DNA from: Xiphydria camelus
Lineage: Eukaryota > Arthropoda > Insecta > Hymenoptera > Xiphydriidae
NCBI GenBank assembly: GCA_963678675.1
Contig: OY783201.1
Location: 18,779,769-18,843,768 of the forward strand
Reading direction: 5' to 3'
Length of the DNA stretch: 64,000 bases
Shown here piece by piece: positions 45,350-57,728 of this stretch. Made by a program: the position numbers and the translations under genes. Positions within the stretch are counted from its first letter, which is position 1. Every line of letters starts with the position of its first letter. The notes under the pieces were generated by a model that was not told the origin of the DNA, did not search any database, and saw nothing but the letters and a program-made list of their open reading frames with translations.

Positions 45350-45709
45350 TGTCATTATAAGGCGGAAATCCGAGGGTTTCCCCCTCGGCCTTCGGCGAGC
45401 CTCATCCCCCAACCATGCCTCCTGTTACGACCTAATTAAACACAGTCTTAAAAATCAGATGATTTCAACCGAATGATATATCCTATTTTTCCTCACGAAT
45501 GCCCATTTCTCAAAACAAAACAAACAGAACTATACATGGCTCATTTCACGTTGCGTTTATCAGTTTGGAAAAAGGACTCACTTCGGACTAAACAATCTTT
45601 TGTCAGCCTGCGGACTCCCGGTCGGTGTCACGCGGGAAAAATGCTATCTTATACGGTCTAAAAAGAGGCTGAAAAAGGCCTCGAAATGGGCATGAGTGAG
45701 GAAAAACTA

Positions 45710-46339
45710 TTTTATATACTTAATAGAGAGATTTTTATTACCAATGAAGGTATCTACTTCTCGAGTTTGCTAGTGTGAAATCAGAAAAACGACTAAAGCT
45801 TCTTTGAATTCCGGAGGAGGAGGAGGAGGATAATTCGGAGCTGAAAATGATGACATGATTGACGACAGCGACGAGGATATTGAGTTTGAGGATTATATAG
45901 AAAATGAGTTACGAAATAGAGTAATTTTAGATTCGATTAGTGTTAGAGATGTATGTTGTATTCGAAGATGAAAGAAAAAAAAATGTAATGAAAAAAATTC
46001 GATTTCTCACTGTTTTTGAATTTTCAAAATTCGTGAGCGACCTTTAGAAAATTTTTTATCGTGCAGATCTTTGGTGACGATTCTTAAAACATGATAAACT
46101 AACATAATCTGACGTGCCCTCCCAATGTATATAGGTATTGTAATAGTTTATATATTTCCTGTTCACATTGTATTCGTAAAACAAAAAAAATTACTTTGTA
46201 ATATCGCGGTAAATATACAATATGCTATAATATGATTATATATCTTTTTTTTGCATTGTAATACATAGTTAATAATCATATCATTTATATATTTTTCGTA
46301 TCATTTTCAATGTCCCTGATAGTTGCAAGGATTGCGAGA
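45710..46339. other. Mostly AT-rich; short acidic frame at 45841-45971
   Basis: On the plus strand AENDDMIDDSDEDIEFEDYI and the following residues run to a stop at 45971. This could be an acidic tail of a transposon protein or chance. Nothing else recognised. Confidence 0.3.
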
Positions 46340-46891
46340 TCTGTGAATTTTTCTGGCTGTATACCAAGCGCCTGCGCATCAAGACAACCTGAGCAAACAT
46401 CGGTACTCGGGATTTTTGAAAGCGTCAACGAAGCCCAAATCGGACATAGCCACTCTTCCTCCCACCAGAGGAGCTTCAACGCAACACTCGCTCAGAGTAT
46501 ATCTACAGGTAAATTCATTTACATATAGTTGTTAAATACAGGTTTCTTAAAATTACGAATATCAATTTCTGCTAAATACTTACCTTAGTCTGATTACTTT
46601 CTTACAGATACAACAGTGGCTTCGTAACCCCCTACCACCCACTCAATGGGGCTAGAACATGGGAGAAGATGGGATCCTCAACCCAGTTACCACGAACGAC
46701 TCTGTGGCACCTGCTTCCGTTTTGAATATGATCTTTTGCCGATGCACGACTGGGTGTGGAGTGCGCTGCGGTTGCCGCAAAAAGTAGGAATTACCTGCTC
46801 CGGAGCCTGCGGCGTGTGCCTCGGCCCATGTACGAACGGAGTCCCCATTCAAGACATCATCGATGATGATGAAAATTTAGATTCTCTCTGA
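46340..46891 (+). pseudogene. Transposon gene, spliced C-terminal part (GCDTTSA family)
   Basis: Exon 1 (about 46340-46508) ends KSDIATLPPTRGASTQHSLR-VYLQ. A GT-AG intron (46509-46607, 99 bp) follows. Exon 2 begins IQQWLRNPLPPTQWG, has a stop where Trp is expected, and continues MGEDGILNPVTTND and MIFCRCTTGCGVRCGCRK. After a frameshift near 46788 come GITCSGACGVCLGPCTNGVP and an acidic end, with the stop at 46889-46891. The family's usual C terminus has the same LPPT..., QxWxG..., cysteine cluster (CxCxxxC...CxC...CxxxCxxC) and acidic tail. It lies just inside the right TIR of the 13-kb element, in the same orientation as the central part at 34827-35513. Confidence 0.8.
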
Positions 46892-47295
46892 CGAAAATTA
46901 ATGTTCAAGATACATCCTTGAACATTAATTATTTCATTTTTAACAATAAACATTTCATTTTTAACCATAAAACCGATTTTTTTTTAATTTTCCATTTCCC
47001 CCATCCATATCTCCTGAAGTATTGATTCTAGCGAAAAAGTGTATCAGACCTTTCTTGTAGAGAATTTTATGTAGATTAATATGTTGTGTAACTTTTTTTC
47101 GCTAGAGGCAGCAGTTTACGAGTTATTAACGAAAAACTGAAAAAGAGGACCTTTAGACTCTGCCCCCCTCCCTTAGCTCCACTCCCACCCACCAGGACTT
47201 TTAGTATATTGTTAGTGACACCTTCCCCTACAACTGTGCCAAAGTTTGGCTTCCCATGTATTTTATTCGCTATTTTTCCTTCGTTGCCTGGACTA

Positions 47296-48808
47296 CAAAG
47301 ACACCACCGCGAATAGATCCATAGTATAGTTTTCGGTGATTGAATAAATAAGAACCGTGAGTGATCTTGCTCGTTCGATTTCTTCTCCCTAAAATATTGA
47401 TAAAATTTTTAATTTAATTAGTCTTTTTTATAGAAGCGAGCAGAGCGTGTAGGAACCCGTCACCGTCTCTACGTGGCACGCGCCTTTTGACTTCACGGTG
47501 ATTGAAAATCGCTCGGAGACTTGAAAATGGAAATATTACACAGACATACAGGAACCTTTATTTTGTTAGAACGAGTATTCAAAAAATAGATTATGATGTC
47601 TGCACATTTTATAAAATGCAATCTATCAGTAAAATATGCATTTTAGTCTTGTATGGGTCATATATGACTCGAAGGTCTCTAATGTGTAGCATCTTGATGC
47701 CGTCGAAATTGATTAATTACACGCTTATTTTTATCATAGAAATTTGTTGTTTTAAGAAAAAAAAACAATGTTATTAAGTTTCAGAAAATTATCCCTGAAC
47801 GCACTACCACCATTCATCAATATTGAACGCTGTGGATCACTAGAGACCCGAAGACCATATAAAGGTTACGGAGAGGGCCGGATAAGTATCTCATCTATTA
47901 TTTTTAGTCAGTTTCACGGAGGTTTCTTTTTAAGGCCTCAACATAACTCTACAGAAGCTAATCAATAATCAGTGAGATGGGTGATTCTTACGTAATTATG
48001 ATGTATTCTGATGAAATTTTCAAGATTTTTAAAATTACGTATGGGTCAGTCTCGTGGTATATTTAAGTTAGGTATGAGAATAGAAATTTATATACGACAC
48101 CATTTCACTGCAAGCTTCATAGAAAAATAACGAGGCAAACTATACCACGGTAGGTACTGAAATCAGAGGAGCTGTCTATAAACCACGTAATGGTTTTTTC
48201 AATGATTTTTGATCTCTCCCTCCCTCACGTAACATTATGTAAAACTCGTTATAACATAGAATAATGATGGCTTGGATTAGAACTTGAGCCATAAATTAAA
48301 ATAAATGAATTAATAATAAATTAGAAAATAAATATTAATAATGATAAATTAAATAAATTTCGATGTAAATTTTTGTTACACCATGGTATTGAAATTATAA
48401 TAAATTGAGCAGGAAGTCGTGGATAATATTAATTCGCTTTTTGATTCACTTAATCTTTAAATATTTGATATAAAATTTGTTAACTTGTTCGGCATTATAA
48501 CATTTAATACAATGATATTCTTCTATGAACTAACTATGTCGTTTAGAGAAAACTAGTATATAGGTAACACTGGCCTACAAATTTTAACTTTTTTTTTGTA
48601 TTCTTGCCTACAATAGCTTTTTTGTATTCCACTGAATCTATATATGTAGATTTAAAATATCCACTAAACCTAATAGGTTGACCGTGAGTATGTTCTAGCT
48701 GTAAAATGGTTTTTTCGAAGATTAGATATTTCTATTGTCTTATATACGAATAAAAATGAAGCAGTGGTGTTTATAAAAATTTAATGCATTAAGAAAAGAC
48801 GTATCATG
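47296..48808. repeat. No gene recognised; contains a dispersed repeat fragment
   Basis: Positions about 47872-47990 (GTATCTCATCTATTATTTTTAG to CAGTGAGATGGGTGATTCTTACG) are related to 59393-59490, and weakly to 61060-61140. Elsewhere AT-rich, with no supported frame. Confidence 0.45.
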
Positions 48809-49595
48809 TCACGTTTCAGTCTTCTTACGTTTCTCTACTTGTTTCTTAGAACATACTTCTGGTGCATCTCGGTTTACAGTCCAGCAGTAGTCTGCCAACA
48901 CATGTCAGAACTTCATTTTCCCTGATATTTTTGTTCCATATTCGATATATCTTGATGGAATCTCTCCCCCGTGTTCGTCACTGACTGCACCACAGTTTTC
49001 GGGAAAGCTATCTAAATGTGAATGCAGGAAATGTATTTTCCCAACTTTACCCAACTTTTGATAGCACGTAAGAAGATGCGTAATAAGGTCCTTGTAGTTA
49101 TCCGCTGTTTTATTTCCCAAAAAATATGTTATCAACTAACACATCATTATCTGAATCTTCATCAGAATCAAGATTGTATTCTTTTGGTGGATTAGAAATA
49201 GGCAATTCATTACTATGAGGAACTGGACGAATAGCTGATGGTAAACTTGGATATTGTATTATCACCTTTTTCTTCTTGGTAATACCTTTTTGGATAGGCG
49301 GTACTAAACTGAAATAGCAGTCTATAACATGGTCTTTAGGCTCTCACCAGATCATAGGAACACCAAAAGCCATCCAACGTCCTTTTCCTGTTAACCAATT
49401 ACGAAGATTGTTTGCACAATTACGACAACATATGTAAGGTGCCCACTTCTTGTTTTAATCGCAAATTTTGCAACCAAAATACAGGTGGTATGCTTTTTGT
49501 ATTAAAGGAGTGATCCTCCATTTTTGATTTTCAAAAGTCACTTCACCAGAAATATAACAAAAGTTATCTAGTTTGTTTACACAGTTGCGGGGCAT
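48809..49595 (-). pseudogene. Transposon-type gene with internal deletion (HSHLD family)
   Basis: From ATG 49595 the minus strand reads MPRNCVNKLDNFCYISGEVT, ITPLIQKAYHLYFGCKICD (stop), WAPYICCRNCANNLRNW, MAFGVPMIW (stop), then EPKDHVIDCYFSLVP and YPSLPSAIRPVPHS. This cysteine-rich N terminus belongs to a family abundant in insect and other invertebrate genomes; I know no accepted name. At about 49130 the text jumps to FLGNKTADNYKDLI, HFLHSHLDSFPENCGAVSDE, then in shifted frames RFHQDISNMEQKYQGK and LADYCWTVNRDAP, with the stop at 48809. From recall, the family has roughly 250 more residues between these blocks, so the middle is deleted. Two stops and at least three frame changes. Confidence 0.8.
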
Positions 49596-50828
49596 ATTGC
49601 ACTGAATCACTCACGAAGTTACAACAACGAATGCTTATATAAACCACTCAATAGTTGAAACAGAACTAAATGAGAATCAGAAAACAGAAAATTTTTTCAA
49701 AAATTCGATTTTTCAAAACCGTTATATTCTTGTAGTCAATATATGTAGAAATACGGCAGAAACTGTGATTTGCTCTGGAAGGTTCGAGAACATGCTCAAA
49801 AATTGGCAAAGAAGTAGCGAATCTCGCGAAACGACAAGACGCTGCGCGCAGTACACGGGCTAATCATCGCAGTACTGAAAGTTCCAAAGAAAACAGGACA
49901 GCTTTCAGGAATGCTAGATCGGAAGAAAATGAAGCCTTTGAAGAAGCTGAAGGAATAATGTATTGTGCAGGCATCGTTGATTGAAGATAATAGGCTTTTT
50001 TCCAAGGTACAACGATCTATTCCATAAAGAAACTTCAAACGCGTTTTTCTCGAAACAACGTTTTTAGACCTCATTGACATGATTAAAGAAAAACTAATAA
50101 AAAAAAAATAAAAAATGATCAGGCTAAAATTTTAAGGGCTTATTCTACACAAGAATGCCTATCGCCGGTACTAGCCATACAATTATTTGTTAATATTTAA
50201 ACGTATTAATAAGCAATTCATGTTGCAAATATGAGGTCAAAAATTTCAAAAGACCGCCATTTGTTTTGTTTTTATCAAAAGTATAAAATCCTAGTTCCGG
50301 CTATAGCAGGAACTCTATATTTCAAGAATCGACTTGAATTTCTGCTTTCAGACATTCCAAAGTCGAGATATCATGTCAACCAGATATAAACAGGAGTATG
50401 TTTAGGCGGCTTTACCAAGAAAGAAAATCATCGAAGAACCAAGAAAAATTTTTTTCTGTCAGTCTAAGACTTCTAATAGTACCTATGTGCGAAAAAATTA
50501 AAATTCTAAGAAAATATTTACCAGGACAAAAGAATTCTTTAAAAAAGACCTCGTTTTAGGAGACTACCCTCTTAAATATCAAGGTAAATGTAAACGATTC
50601 TTGGAAAAGTAAACACAACTTTACCTGTGTTTATTCCCGAGTCGATCCTAATAAGATTAGCTACCTACATATACCAGGTATCTACCCCTCATTATATGTA
50701 TCAAGAAAACTAGAGCTAACCTGGGTTTCTCCGTACCGGATTATCAATTCTAATAATAAAGTCTCCAAGAATTAGCTATTTTCATCCCAAATACATTTTG
50801 GCTCTATAGGCCAGTAATTAATAACGTA
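49596..50828. other. No gene recognised
   Basis: A frame at about 49835-49965 rich in Arg, Glu and Ala was noted but not assigned. CTTCAAACGCGTTTTTCTCG at 50032-50051 resembles the TTAA-element interior. Confidence 0.35.
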
Positions 50829-52468
50829 GGGGAGAGGAGGGTTGTACCGCCCAGTAGGTAGGACCGCCCACCTGCATTTATTTACAACGAATTGAAAAAC
50901 AAAAATTTGTTGTTTGGAAAATTAAAGGATTAAGTACTAATACCTAAAATCAACAAACATTGCCCATTTTTTTCACTCAAATTTTTAAAAATTAACAAAA
51001 GAGTATCGGTGGAATTCTTATAAGATTTCCGAAGTCCCATTTAAGGGGTTAGGGGTAGTCAGCGACGCCGAAAAATGAGTATTTTCAGGAATTTTTTTTA
51101 GTCAATAATTAAGTGTATTTTATGAAATTAGAAATACTACGTTAATATACGTAGTTTAAACATAATATGTTGAAAATTTGAGAAAGACAAATTTAATATA
51201 ACGGCAGTTATCGCCATGTTTGTTGGACCCTGTCCGACGATACGTGTTTTGCGGTGACCATCATAGATCGTAACTGGATCATCTGAAATCAATCGAACAA
51301 AGAAAAGTCATTAGTTTAGTAGTTAATCTTGTGCTTAATCGAAGCTTTTTTTTTGAACAGAAGCAAAATGGCAGCATCTGAAAGTTGATTTTCAATTTTT
51401 CGAGGAAAAAAACGCTCGTTTACTATTTATAAAAAATAGTAGTTTTCATCAGAAAAAGAAATCCTTCGATTAAGCACGAGTTTTTTATATCTACAACAAC
51501 CTGTAAAAATTGTACTCAAATCTGTCGAGTGGTTTTCTAATGAGAGTGATCACCGACTTTGAAAACACAGTTTCGAGAAAAATGCGTTTAAAGTTTTACA
51601 CTCGCTTTATGTATAGACATATTAGTTATTTGATAACTTACATTGAATCGTCTATTCCTCGGCCATATAACAGCTCTTCTGCCGACGTGGTAGCTTGGAA
51701 TAAGTCAATAGAGAGGTCTCAAAAATATGATATTATCATTTTATGCCCCAGAATCGTAGAAATACGTGTCTAAAACCAGTTAGTGAAAGAATTTTTGAAA
51801 AATAATGACACTTGGCTTCAAAATAGCCATTTGAAGTTCAAATATTCGAAGCGCGACACAAAACGGTACCTGAGTGGCTTGACGCCAGCTGCCCGCTCCA
51901 TAGCTCCGCCCCACAGTGTTCAATATCACCGAAAACGTGATCGAAACCCCAAAAAAAAAGTTTTTCTAAAAATTACGAAATATTTATACTTGGTTGTATA
52001 TATCGTAATGCAACTTTTCACCAAAAATTGCTTTGTTACTTGTTATCTTGGTCCAAACCGGAGAAAATGATTATCAAAGATCGTTAAATTGCTCATATTT
52101 TCATACGGCGACTTTCACTTCTAAAATCTTGACATCTTCATTAATTTTTCCTGGTTAAAATAGTAAACCTGAAATAAAAAGAATTATATCGGGTGAAAGT
52201 GCATACTTTCGAGATTCAAATGATATATTTATCGATAATTAAAAGTGATTATACCTTTAGGATTATAATCCTATAAAATTTTCAAATTAATTTGCCTTTA
52301 AATGCGGTTTTCGTTTAGTGCTCCCCTTTGCTCCCCTCTGAAATATACGAGAAATCAATGTTTACAATGTGAGTAATTGAAATATGTATGTCTCCAGGTG
52401 CAGAAAGTGCTAATGAAGGGATACAAGTGATTAATCTGTAGAGCCCGGGGTGGTCGATATATCGACCA

Positions 52469-52765
52469 GCGGATGATGAATTCCAGATATTTATCAAAAT
52501 TTGAATATTATGGCCCGAAACTTGTTACTCGGGGGTTGTTTTCGGGGTCGCTCATTATGATGCTGATGTCAAAATTGGTCTATTCTCAAATCCAAGATGG
52601 CGAATGCAATATGGCGGATGATGAATTCCAGAAATTTTTAGAATTTCAAGATTATGGCTTGAAACTTGTTAGTCGGGGGTTTTCGAGGTCGCTCATTACG
52701 ATGCTGATGTTAAAATTGGTCTATTCTCAAATCCAATATGGCTGATCCAATATGGCGGATGATGA
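52469..52765. repeat. Tandem duplication, 145-bp unit
   Basis: Units at 52469 and 52614 start GCGGATGATGAATTCCAGA and end CAAATCCAAGATGGC / CAAATCCAATATGGC. A third start is seen at about 52755. Confidence 0.9.
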
Positions 52766-53896
52766 GAATAGACGAACTTACTAATCTGCTCATGAGACAT
52801 CTGCTAATGAGTTCACAGTTCCACGCTTTTCGAGAAAGGGCTAATGGCTGGACGAGTCGGAATAAATCGTTTTCCGCCTACTTACTTGATAGTTACCGTT
52901 ATACGTAGAAACATTAAATTAGACGGCTTAAGGGGAGGAATGACGAATGCAATCAATGGTTAATTAGAGAAAACTTAATGGCGGTCTTGTCCAGGAATTC
53001 AATTTACTCTTGATTCCCACGGTCTGCAACGAGTATCCGGCTTTCTCGAACGTGAAGTGCGAGATTCAAGGAAATCGTAATTTCCATTACAAATTTTGAA
53101 GTTACCCCCTCCCCCACCGCGGGGAAGGGGGAGGGGGTCCATTTTGATATGGCTGGATAGAACTTTTAAAACTATTGAATACGTGTTTTTTTTGTTTTTC
53201 TACGCGACGCATATTTTTCAAAATATTCGGCCGTCCCGGGACTTTTTTTACACCCTGTATAATAAAATATTAAAGCATTAATACATTATATAAGAACATT
53301 TCTTCTTCTTTTCCTTTATTGTATTTTTAGTTTTTAGCTGTGTAAATAAATATAGATTACTATTATTATTATTGCTATCATTATTAATAATGCATTGAAA
53401 ATGAAAAAAACAATATTTACATTTAAGTCACCCCCCTTTTCCCAAATAAATTGAATTGTAAGATAATAATTGATATTGGAGTAGCTGTCTAAATCATTTC
53501 ATCGACGATGGCATTTTTTAACATAGTTCACCCCCCAAAAGGGGTGGTTAATGAAAAGTATAGTCTTCGTTCGTTACATATATTTATTCCATAGTAGGTA
53601 GTGACATATAGTGTAAATTTTCATAACATTCGCATAACCGGTTCAAGCGTGATTAGTTTCGATCACGTTTTCGGCGATATTGAACACTGTGCGCCCATTC
53701 CTGCTTGTATCATAGGCAATATCATTCAGTTTATGTTTGTGCGTTGTTTGAAACGGAAGAAATGGAACAGGGGTTCCAAAAAGCGGACACACACAATTTA
53801 CCCAGTATAGATGTTGAAATGCTGCACGATTTTGTGGCCCTCAGCACCCAATTTTCTTCAGGTGTTAAAGCAATGCGGTAAGTGGTATTGTGTGTA

Positions 53897-54301
53897 GGGT
53901 AAACCACCTAGTTATCAGACACCTTCAGTTATTGGACAGTTTGATTTAAATAAATAAAAACAAGATTCGTATTTTTTACTTAAATAAATATTATTAAAAA
54001 TCGTACCTGCCTTATTGATTCTTGACTGTCCAGTTACTGGATTGAGTATTTCCAAAAAATAAGAACACTGTCCAATAACTAAGTTTTTTGACTTTATCCC
54101 AGTTTTTTATTGTTGAAAATTATATTCTTTCCAACATAAAATTATAAGTTACTAGAATGTAAAGCCAATATATTTTCAATTAAAACAAGCCACAACTCAT
54201 ATCTCTCTCTCTCTCTCTAGGTAGGAAAATATCTTTTTAACACGGTCTCAAATTTTTTTAAATGCTTAAGTGTCCTAGTGTCCTAACTCGGTGGTTTACC
54301 C
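53897..54301. mobile_element. 405-bp TA-target MITE
   Basis: Ends GGGTAAACCACCTAGTTA and, inverted, GGGTAAACCACCGAGTTA, with TA flanks (53895-53896 and 54302-54303). Contains a (TC)n run at about 54202-54220. Confidence 0.85.
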
Positions 54302-54326
54302 TACCTACATTTGTGGCGGTAAAAGG

Positions 54327-54465
54327 CAAAGTGGTGTAAGTCAAGAACCAAAACAATTTAATAGAAATGTTGCCGTTTGTAGCCGTTTGTAGTTGGCCGT
54401 TCGTATTTGTACTGGCATCCCCTATGGACCTTTAAACGAAGTTATAACTTACACCACTTTTCTAG
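54327..54465. repeat. Short inverted repeat, ~139 bp
   Basis: CAAAGTGGTGTAAGT on the left is inverted as ACTTACACCACTTTT on the right. The central part has a GCCGTTTGTA duplication. Confidence 0.55.
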
Positions 54466-54746
54466 CTAACACATTTGATTATATAGATAACACTGATTGA
54501 GACAGATTTTCAAGCAAATTTTTGTAGATAATCTTTGGACTACTATAAAAACATTGCCTTAATTTGTAGAAGATCTACCGTTTAGAAATAGAGATATTAG
54601 CTATTAAAATATCGCCATTTTACACGGGCTCTTTGGCCGAAATTAGATATTGTATTATAATTAAAAAATGGCGAGACAGATTTTGAAGAAACTTAGCCCA
54701 ATGATAAATTAACCTTATCCACGCATTTTCCAACAAAAATTACTTA

Positions 54747-55223
54747 TTTTGACGGTTTTTGAGAAACTGTCGCTTCTGCATGTGGAACTTCGGCTTGCTG
54801 TAGAATTTCTGATATTTTCCTCTTTCGCGATCGTTTCTCACTGCTCTCCTGAACCCTTTTTGCAGTGAACTGCTTGTCGGCTTGACAAGAAAATAAATGC
54901 GGCACAATATTTGGCTTCATTCTGGCATTTACTTTGCTCAATTTATATTCTATGTAGGTTTCTATGTCCTCCTTTAACTGAAAATGTTGACATATACATT
55001 CAACATTCAATAAAATGCAGTAGAAACTTACATCAAAATGATCTTCGCAACAATACACAGTAGACTTTTTCGATACTTCCGCAATGTCGCGTCTTGCTGC
55101 CGAAAACCATTTTTACCACTTCTTAGAATCTTTCGGAACCGAAACAAATATTTTATCTGGTGTGTTGTGTATCTGATGTATTTTTACAATGAGAGGCACA
55201 AAACACCACTTCCGAGTTGGCAT
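54747..55223 (-). pseudogene. THAP-domain protein pseudogene
   Basis: From ATG 55223 the minus strand starts MPTRKWCFVPL. After a frame change it reads TPDKIFVSVPKDSKKW, a stop, KWFSAARRDIAEVSKSTVYC and CEDHFD. A short GT-AG intron (54978-55031, 54 bp; donor GTAAGT) then joins LKEDIETYIEYKLSKV and RMKPNIVPHLFSCQ, followed by a basic tail. THAP is a C2CH zinc DNA-binding domain; the C-C-H ligands WC, CCEDH and the closing MKPNIVPHLF box are in place, but the second cysteine of the first pair is replaced or lost. THAP domains are typical of P-element-type transposases and of transposon-derived insect proteins. No catalytic part was found nearby. Confidence 0.75.
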
Positions 55224-56786
55224 ATTTGTTTCAAAGGCACAAACAGGTTAAAACACTTAACAACGTCTATGCGTGCATAGCGTCTGTGGGGTAACTGACA
55301 ATGAGCCGCAGCAGCGGGCAGCTGACGTCACAACGGTAGTCTCGTCCCAGGGTACCGTTTTCTAGCCTCTTTCGAACCACGAAATAATATTGCCCATTAC
55401 TCCGTGAATTTTTTTTTAAATTTTTTTTATATGTGCCACGTATTTGTGGATCACATTGTCTCCCGAATTATAAGTAAAACAAAAAATATGAGACCTGCCT
55501 ATTTGCAGTTGTCTACGTTGCATTCTGCCTTCTCGAGTGTTCTGGTTCGCGCGTTGATTCGCCACCTTTATGCGCTCACGGTCCGCTCTCTTCGCGTATT
55601 GATGAAGATTTGATCCACTGGTGATTCCCATTGCGTCCATAATACTCAATAAGGAACACGTATCTTCATTAAAAAGGCGTGGCAACAATATATGCAGCTA
55701 TTTCGACGATAGCAGAACTGCTACTTAGCGTTTTAGGACTTATTTTCCACACCAATTGATTGAAGCTCTCATTATTGTTTTGATTAAACCCACCGACACA
55801 TCTTGAAAGTAAATTCTCAGAACTAAGGTCTTTAAATAAATTGGCTTAATGGCACTCAAAATATTAGAAGGTAAAGAGAGATAATCGTGAATATGAGAAG
55901 CAAGCTCCCCATTTGCTTCAGCGCGCTAGTACTAGACCGCTTACTAATTCGGAGATATCTCGAAAACTATTCATTGGATTGACTTGAAATTTTCAGAGAA
56001 TATTTTCGAAATATCATACTTTAAGAAAATGCAAAAAATCGATTTTTTGAAAATTCTCACTACTCCTAACCCCTTAAGGTTTTTCATCGTTCTAACTATT
56101 TATCAATTATATCAAATAATTAAATATCAATTCGTCATAGATTTTTGTATTAAAAATACACATCTAAATGATTAAAAAAGCTTTTCATTAATTAATATTA
56201 ATGTTTTTCGTGATGTGCGCATTTGCACGTTGCACCACCCAGTGTGTAGATCGAATACCGACCGGGCCATTTGCTGGATCGCTCAGTTGCGAGTGAGGTT
56301 AGGTACCTTTTTTGTTGGCGTTTGCCGCAGTAACAAAATAAAGAAGAAAAAATGAAATTAAAATGGTTATTGCAAATAATAAAAACATAATATTTAATTG
56401 CAATATTTAATTTTTATATGTTGGGCGGTATTTGAAGCAAGCTGGGTGATCATACATGCATCTGTGCAATGTATCGGCCATTTGCCGATTGTATAAAATA
56501 TGCTCATATCATATTTTTTATAAATAAAAACTATATATGTATGAAAAAATTGAAATAGACACTACACAAGACCCCTTAAAACGGTTTCGTGCATTAAATT
56601 TTATTTTAATGTATTCAAATTCTCCAAGTTTTCTTAGGTGGGCGATACATCCATCACCTCCCTTAGTTATAATAATTGTTTAAATATTTTGAAACTTTAA
56701 TGGTGGTGATTCCTGTCCCGTTTGACGTATTCGTATCATATCCTGAAAAAATAGTAATAAAAGACTGAAATTAATTTTTTTGATAG

Positions 56787-57726
56787 AGGAGAAGGTGCAA
56801 ATATGGAATATGCTGGTAATATGGAATACCTCGGTTTTGACTAAACTAAGTGCCGCTTTCTGTTGAAAAATGGCTAAATTTATGAATGTTTGCGACCTTT
56901 ATTGGAGGCGATCTGCCGTGCGCCGTTTTAGTATGGTTTCGGTTTACCATGTTTATACATGTGAATTTCGCATGCTGATAATTTTAACACGTAAGTGAAT
57001 ATGCAAGCATAATTTTTTCATTTGCGTGCTTTTATTTAAATACTTGTTACGATGCCACTGTATATAAGCTAAAGTTTAAGATGACGTTGTATTTGTTTAG
57101 TTTTTTGTTATGATAGGCTAGATCTAACTTCAAATATTAATGACATGGGTTGTCGGTAATATGGAATACTAGTCAAAGTACAAAATCAAACATCCAAAAA
57201 ATGCAGTTCCTTCTGATGAATCTGAGGATTCAAGTAAAGATGTAAAACTTGACGATTCTGACTACGATTTGGAAAATATTCCGGGACAATTGGAATCGAA
57301 TGAGGACGATGCTCAATGTATGCTTTGCGAGAGAGCATTTTCTGCTCGGGTACAGGATCGGGGCAGAGAATAATTACGGGTCCAATGTTTAATGTGCTCA
57401 ATGTGGGCTCATAATGAGTGTGCAGGCGCCGAAAAAGACGAGTATATTTGTGACTGGTGCAAGTAAACCATAAGTTACTTCATTATTTCTTAGATATTTA
57501 AGGTATTCCATATTTGCACCACCTTTTCTTATAGGTGGGCATTTTGCAGTTTATCATTCAAACTTTTTTTCTGTAAAAATGTTTTAGATAATTACACATT
57601 TGCTTTTACATTGTGGTGTCTAATTGTCTAAAGTACCTTTTCCCGAAGTTTGGCTTAATTCTATTCATTAATAACAAAAAAATATGTCCCAAACAAAATG
57701 GTATTCCATATTTGCACCTTCTCCTC
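56787..57726. mobile_element. 940-bp pogo-like element (TA duplication)
   Basis: Ends GAGGAGAAGGTGCAAATATG and its exact inverse, with TA flanks (56785-56786 and 57727-57728). The element retains only the last part of its gene. Confidence 0.85.
57194..57466 (+). pseudogene. C-terminal PHD-like finger of a pogo-type transposase
   Basis: A frame of 91 codons with one stop reads an acidic linker (VPSDESEDSSKDVKLDDSDY), then CMLCERAFSA, a stop in place of a Trp-containing turn, CLMCSMWAHNECAG and YICDWCK, ending at 57466. The spacing C-x2-C ... C-x2-C-x2-W-x-H-x2-C ... C-x2-C is a PHD-like zinc finger, as found at the C terminus of many arthropod pogo-like transposases after the DDE domain. The DNA-binding and catalytic parts are deleted. 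TA flanks and TIRs agree with the Tc1/mariner/pogo group. Confidence 0.75.
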
Positions 57727-57728
57727 TA

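Larger units (their letters stand above)
51045..56073. mobile_element. 5.0-kb TTAA-target element with THAP pseudogene
   Basis: TTAA flanks (51041-51044 and 56074-56077). Ends GGGGTTAGGGGTAGTCAG and, inverted, GGGGTTAGGAGTAGTGAG. Subterminal inverted blocks include ACGGTACC...CAGCTGCCCGC at 51863-51900 with its partner at 55312-55362. Same terminal family as 11899-12615 and 20095-20825, which are its short relatives. It contains a THAP pseudogene, a 145-bp tandem duplication and a TA-target MITE. Confidence 0.75.
50829..56663. mobile_element. 5.8-kb TA-flanked element enclosing the 5-kb TTAA element
   Basis: Ends GGGGAGAGGAGGGTTGTACC and, inverted, AGGGAGGTGATGGATGTATC, both followed by a CGCCCA core, with TA flanks (50827-50828 and 56664-56665). 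Without the nested 51045-56073 it would be about 800 bp. No transposase recognised in its own part. Mismatched termini, so moderate confidence. Confidence 0.6.

Noticed and set aside
49835..49965. Arg/Glu/Ala-rich frame resembling N-terminal repeats of some Helitron proteins
   Set aside because: Only low-complexity resemblance; no Rep or helicase motif and no Helitron terminus nearby.
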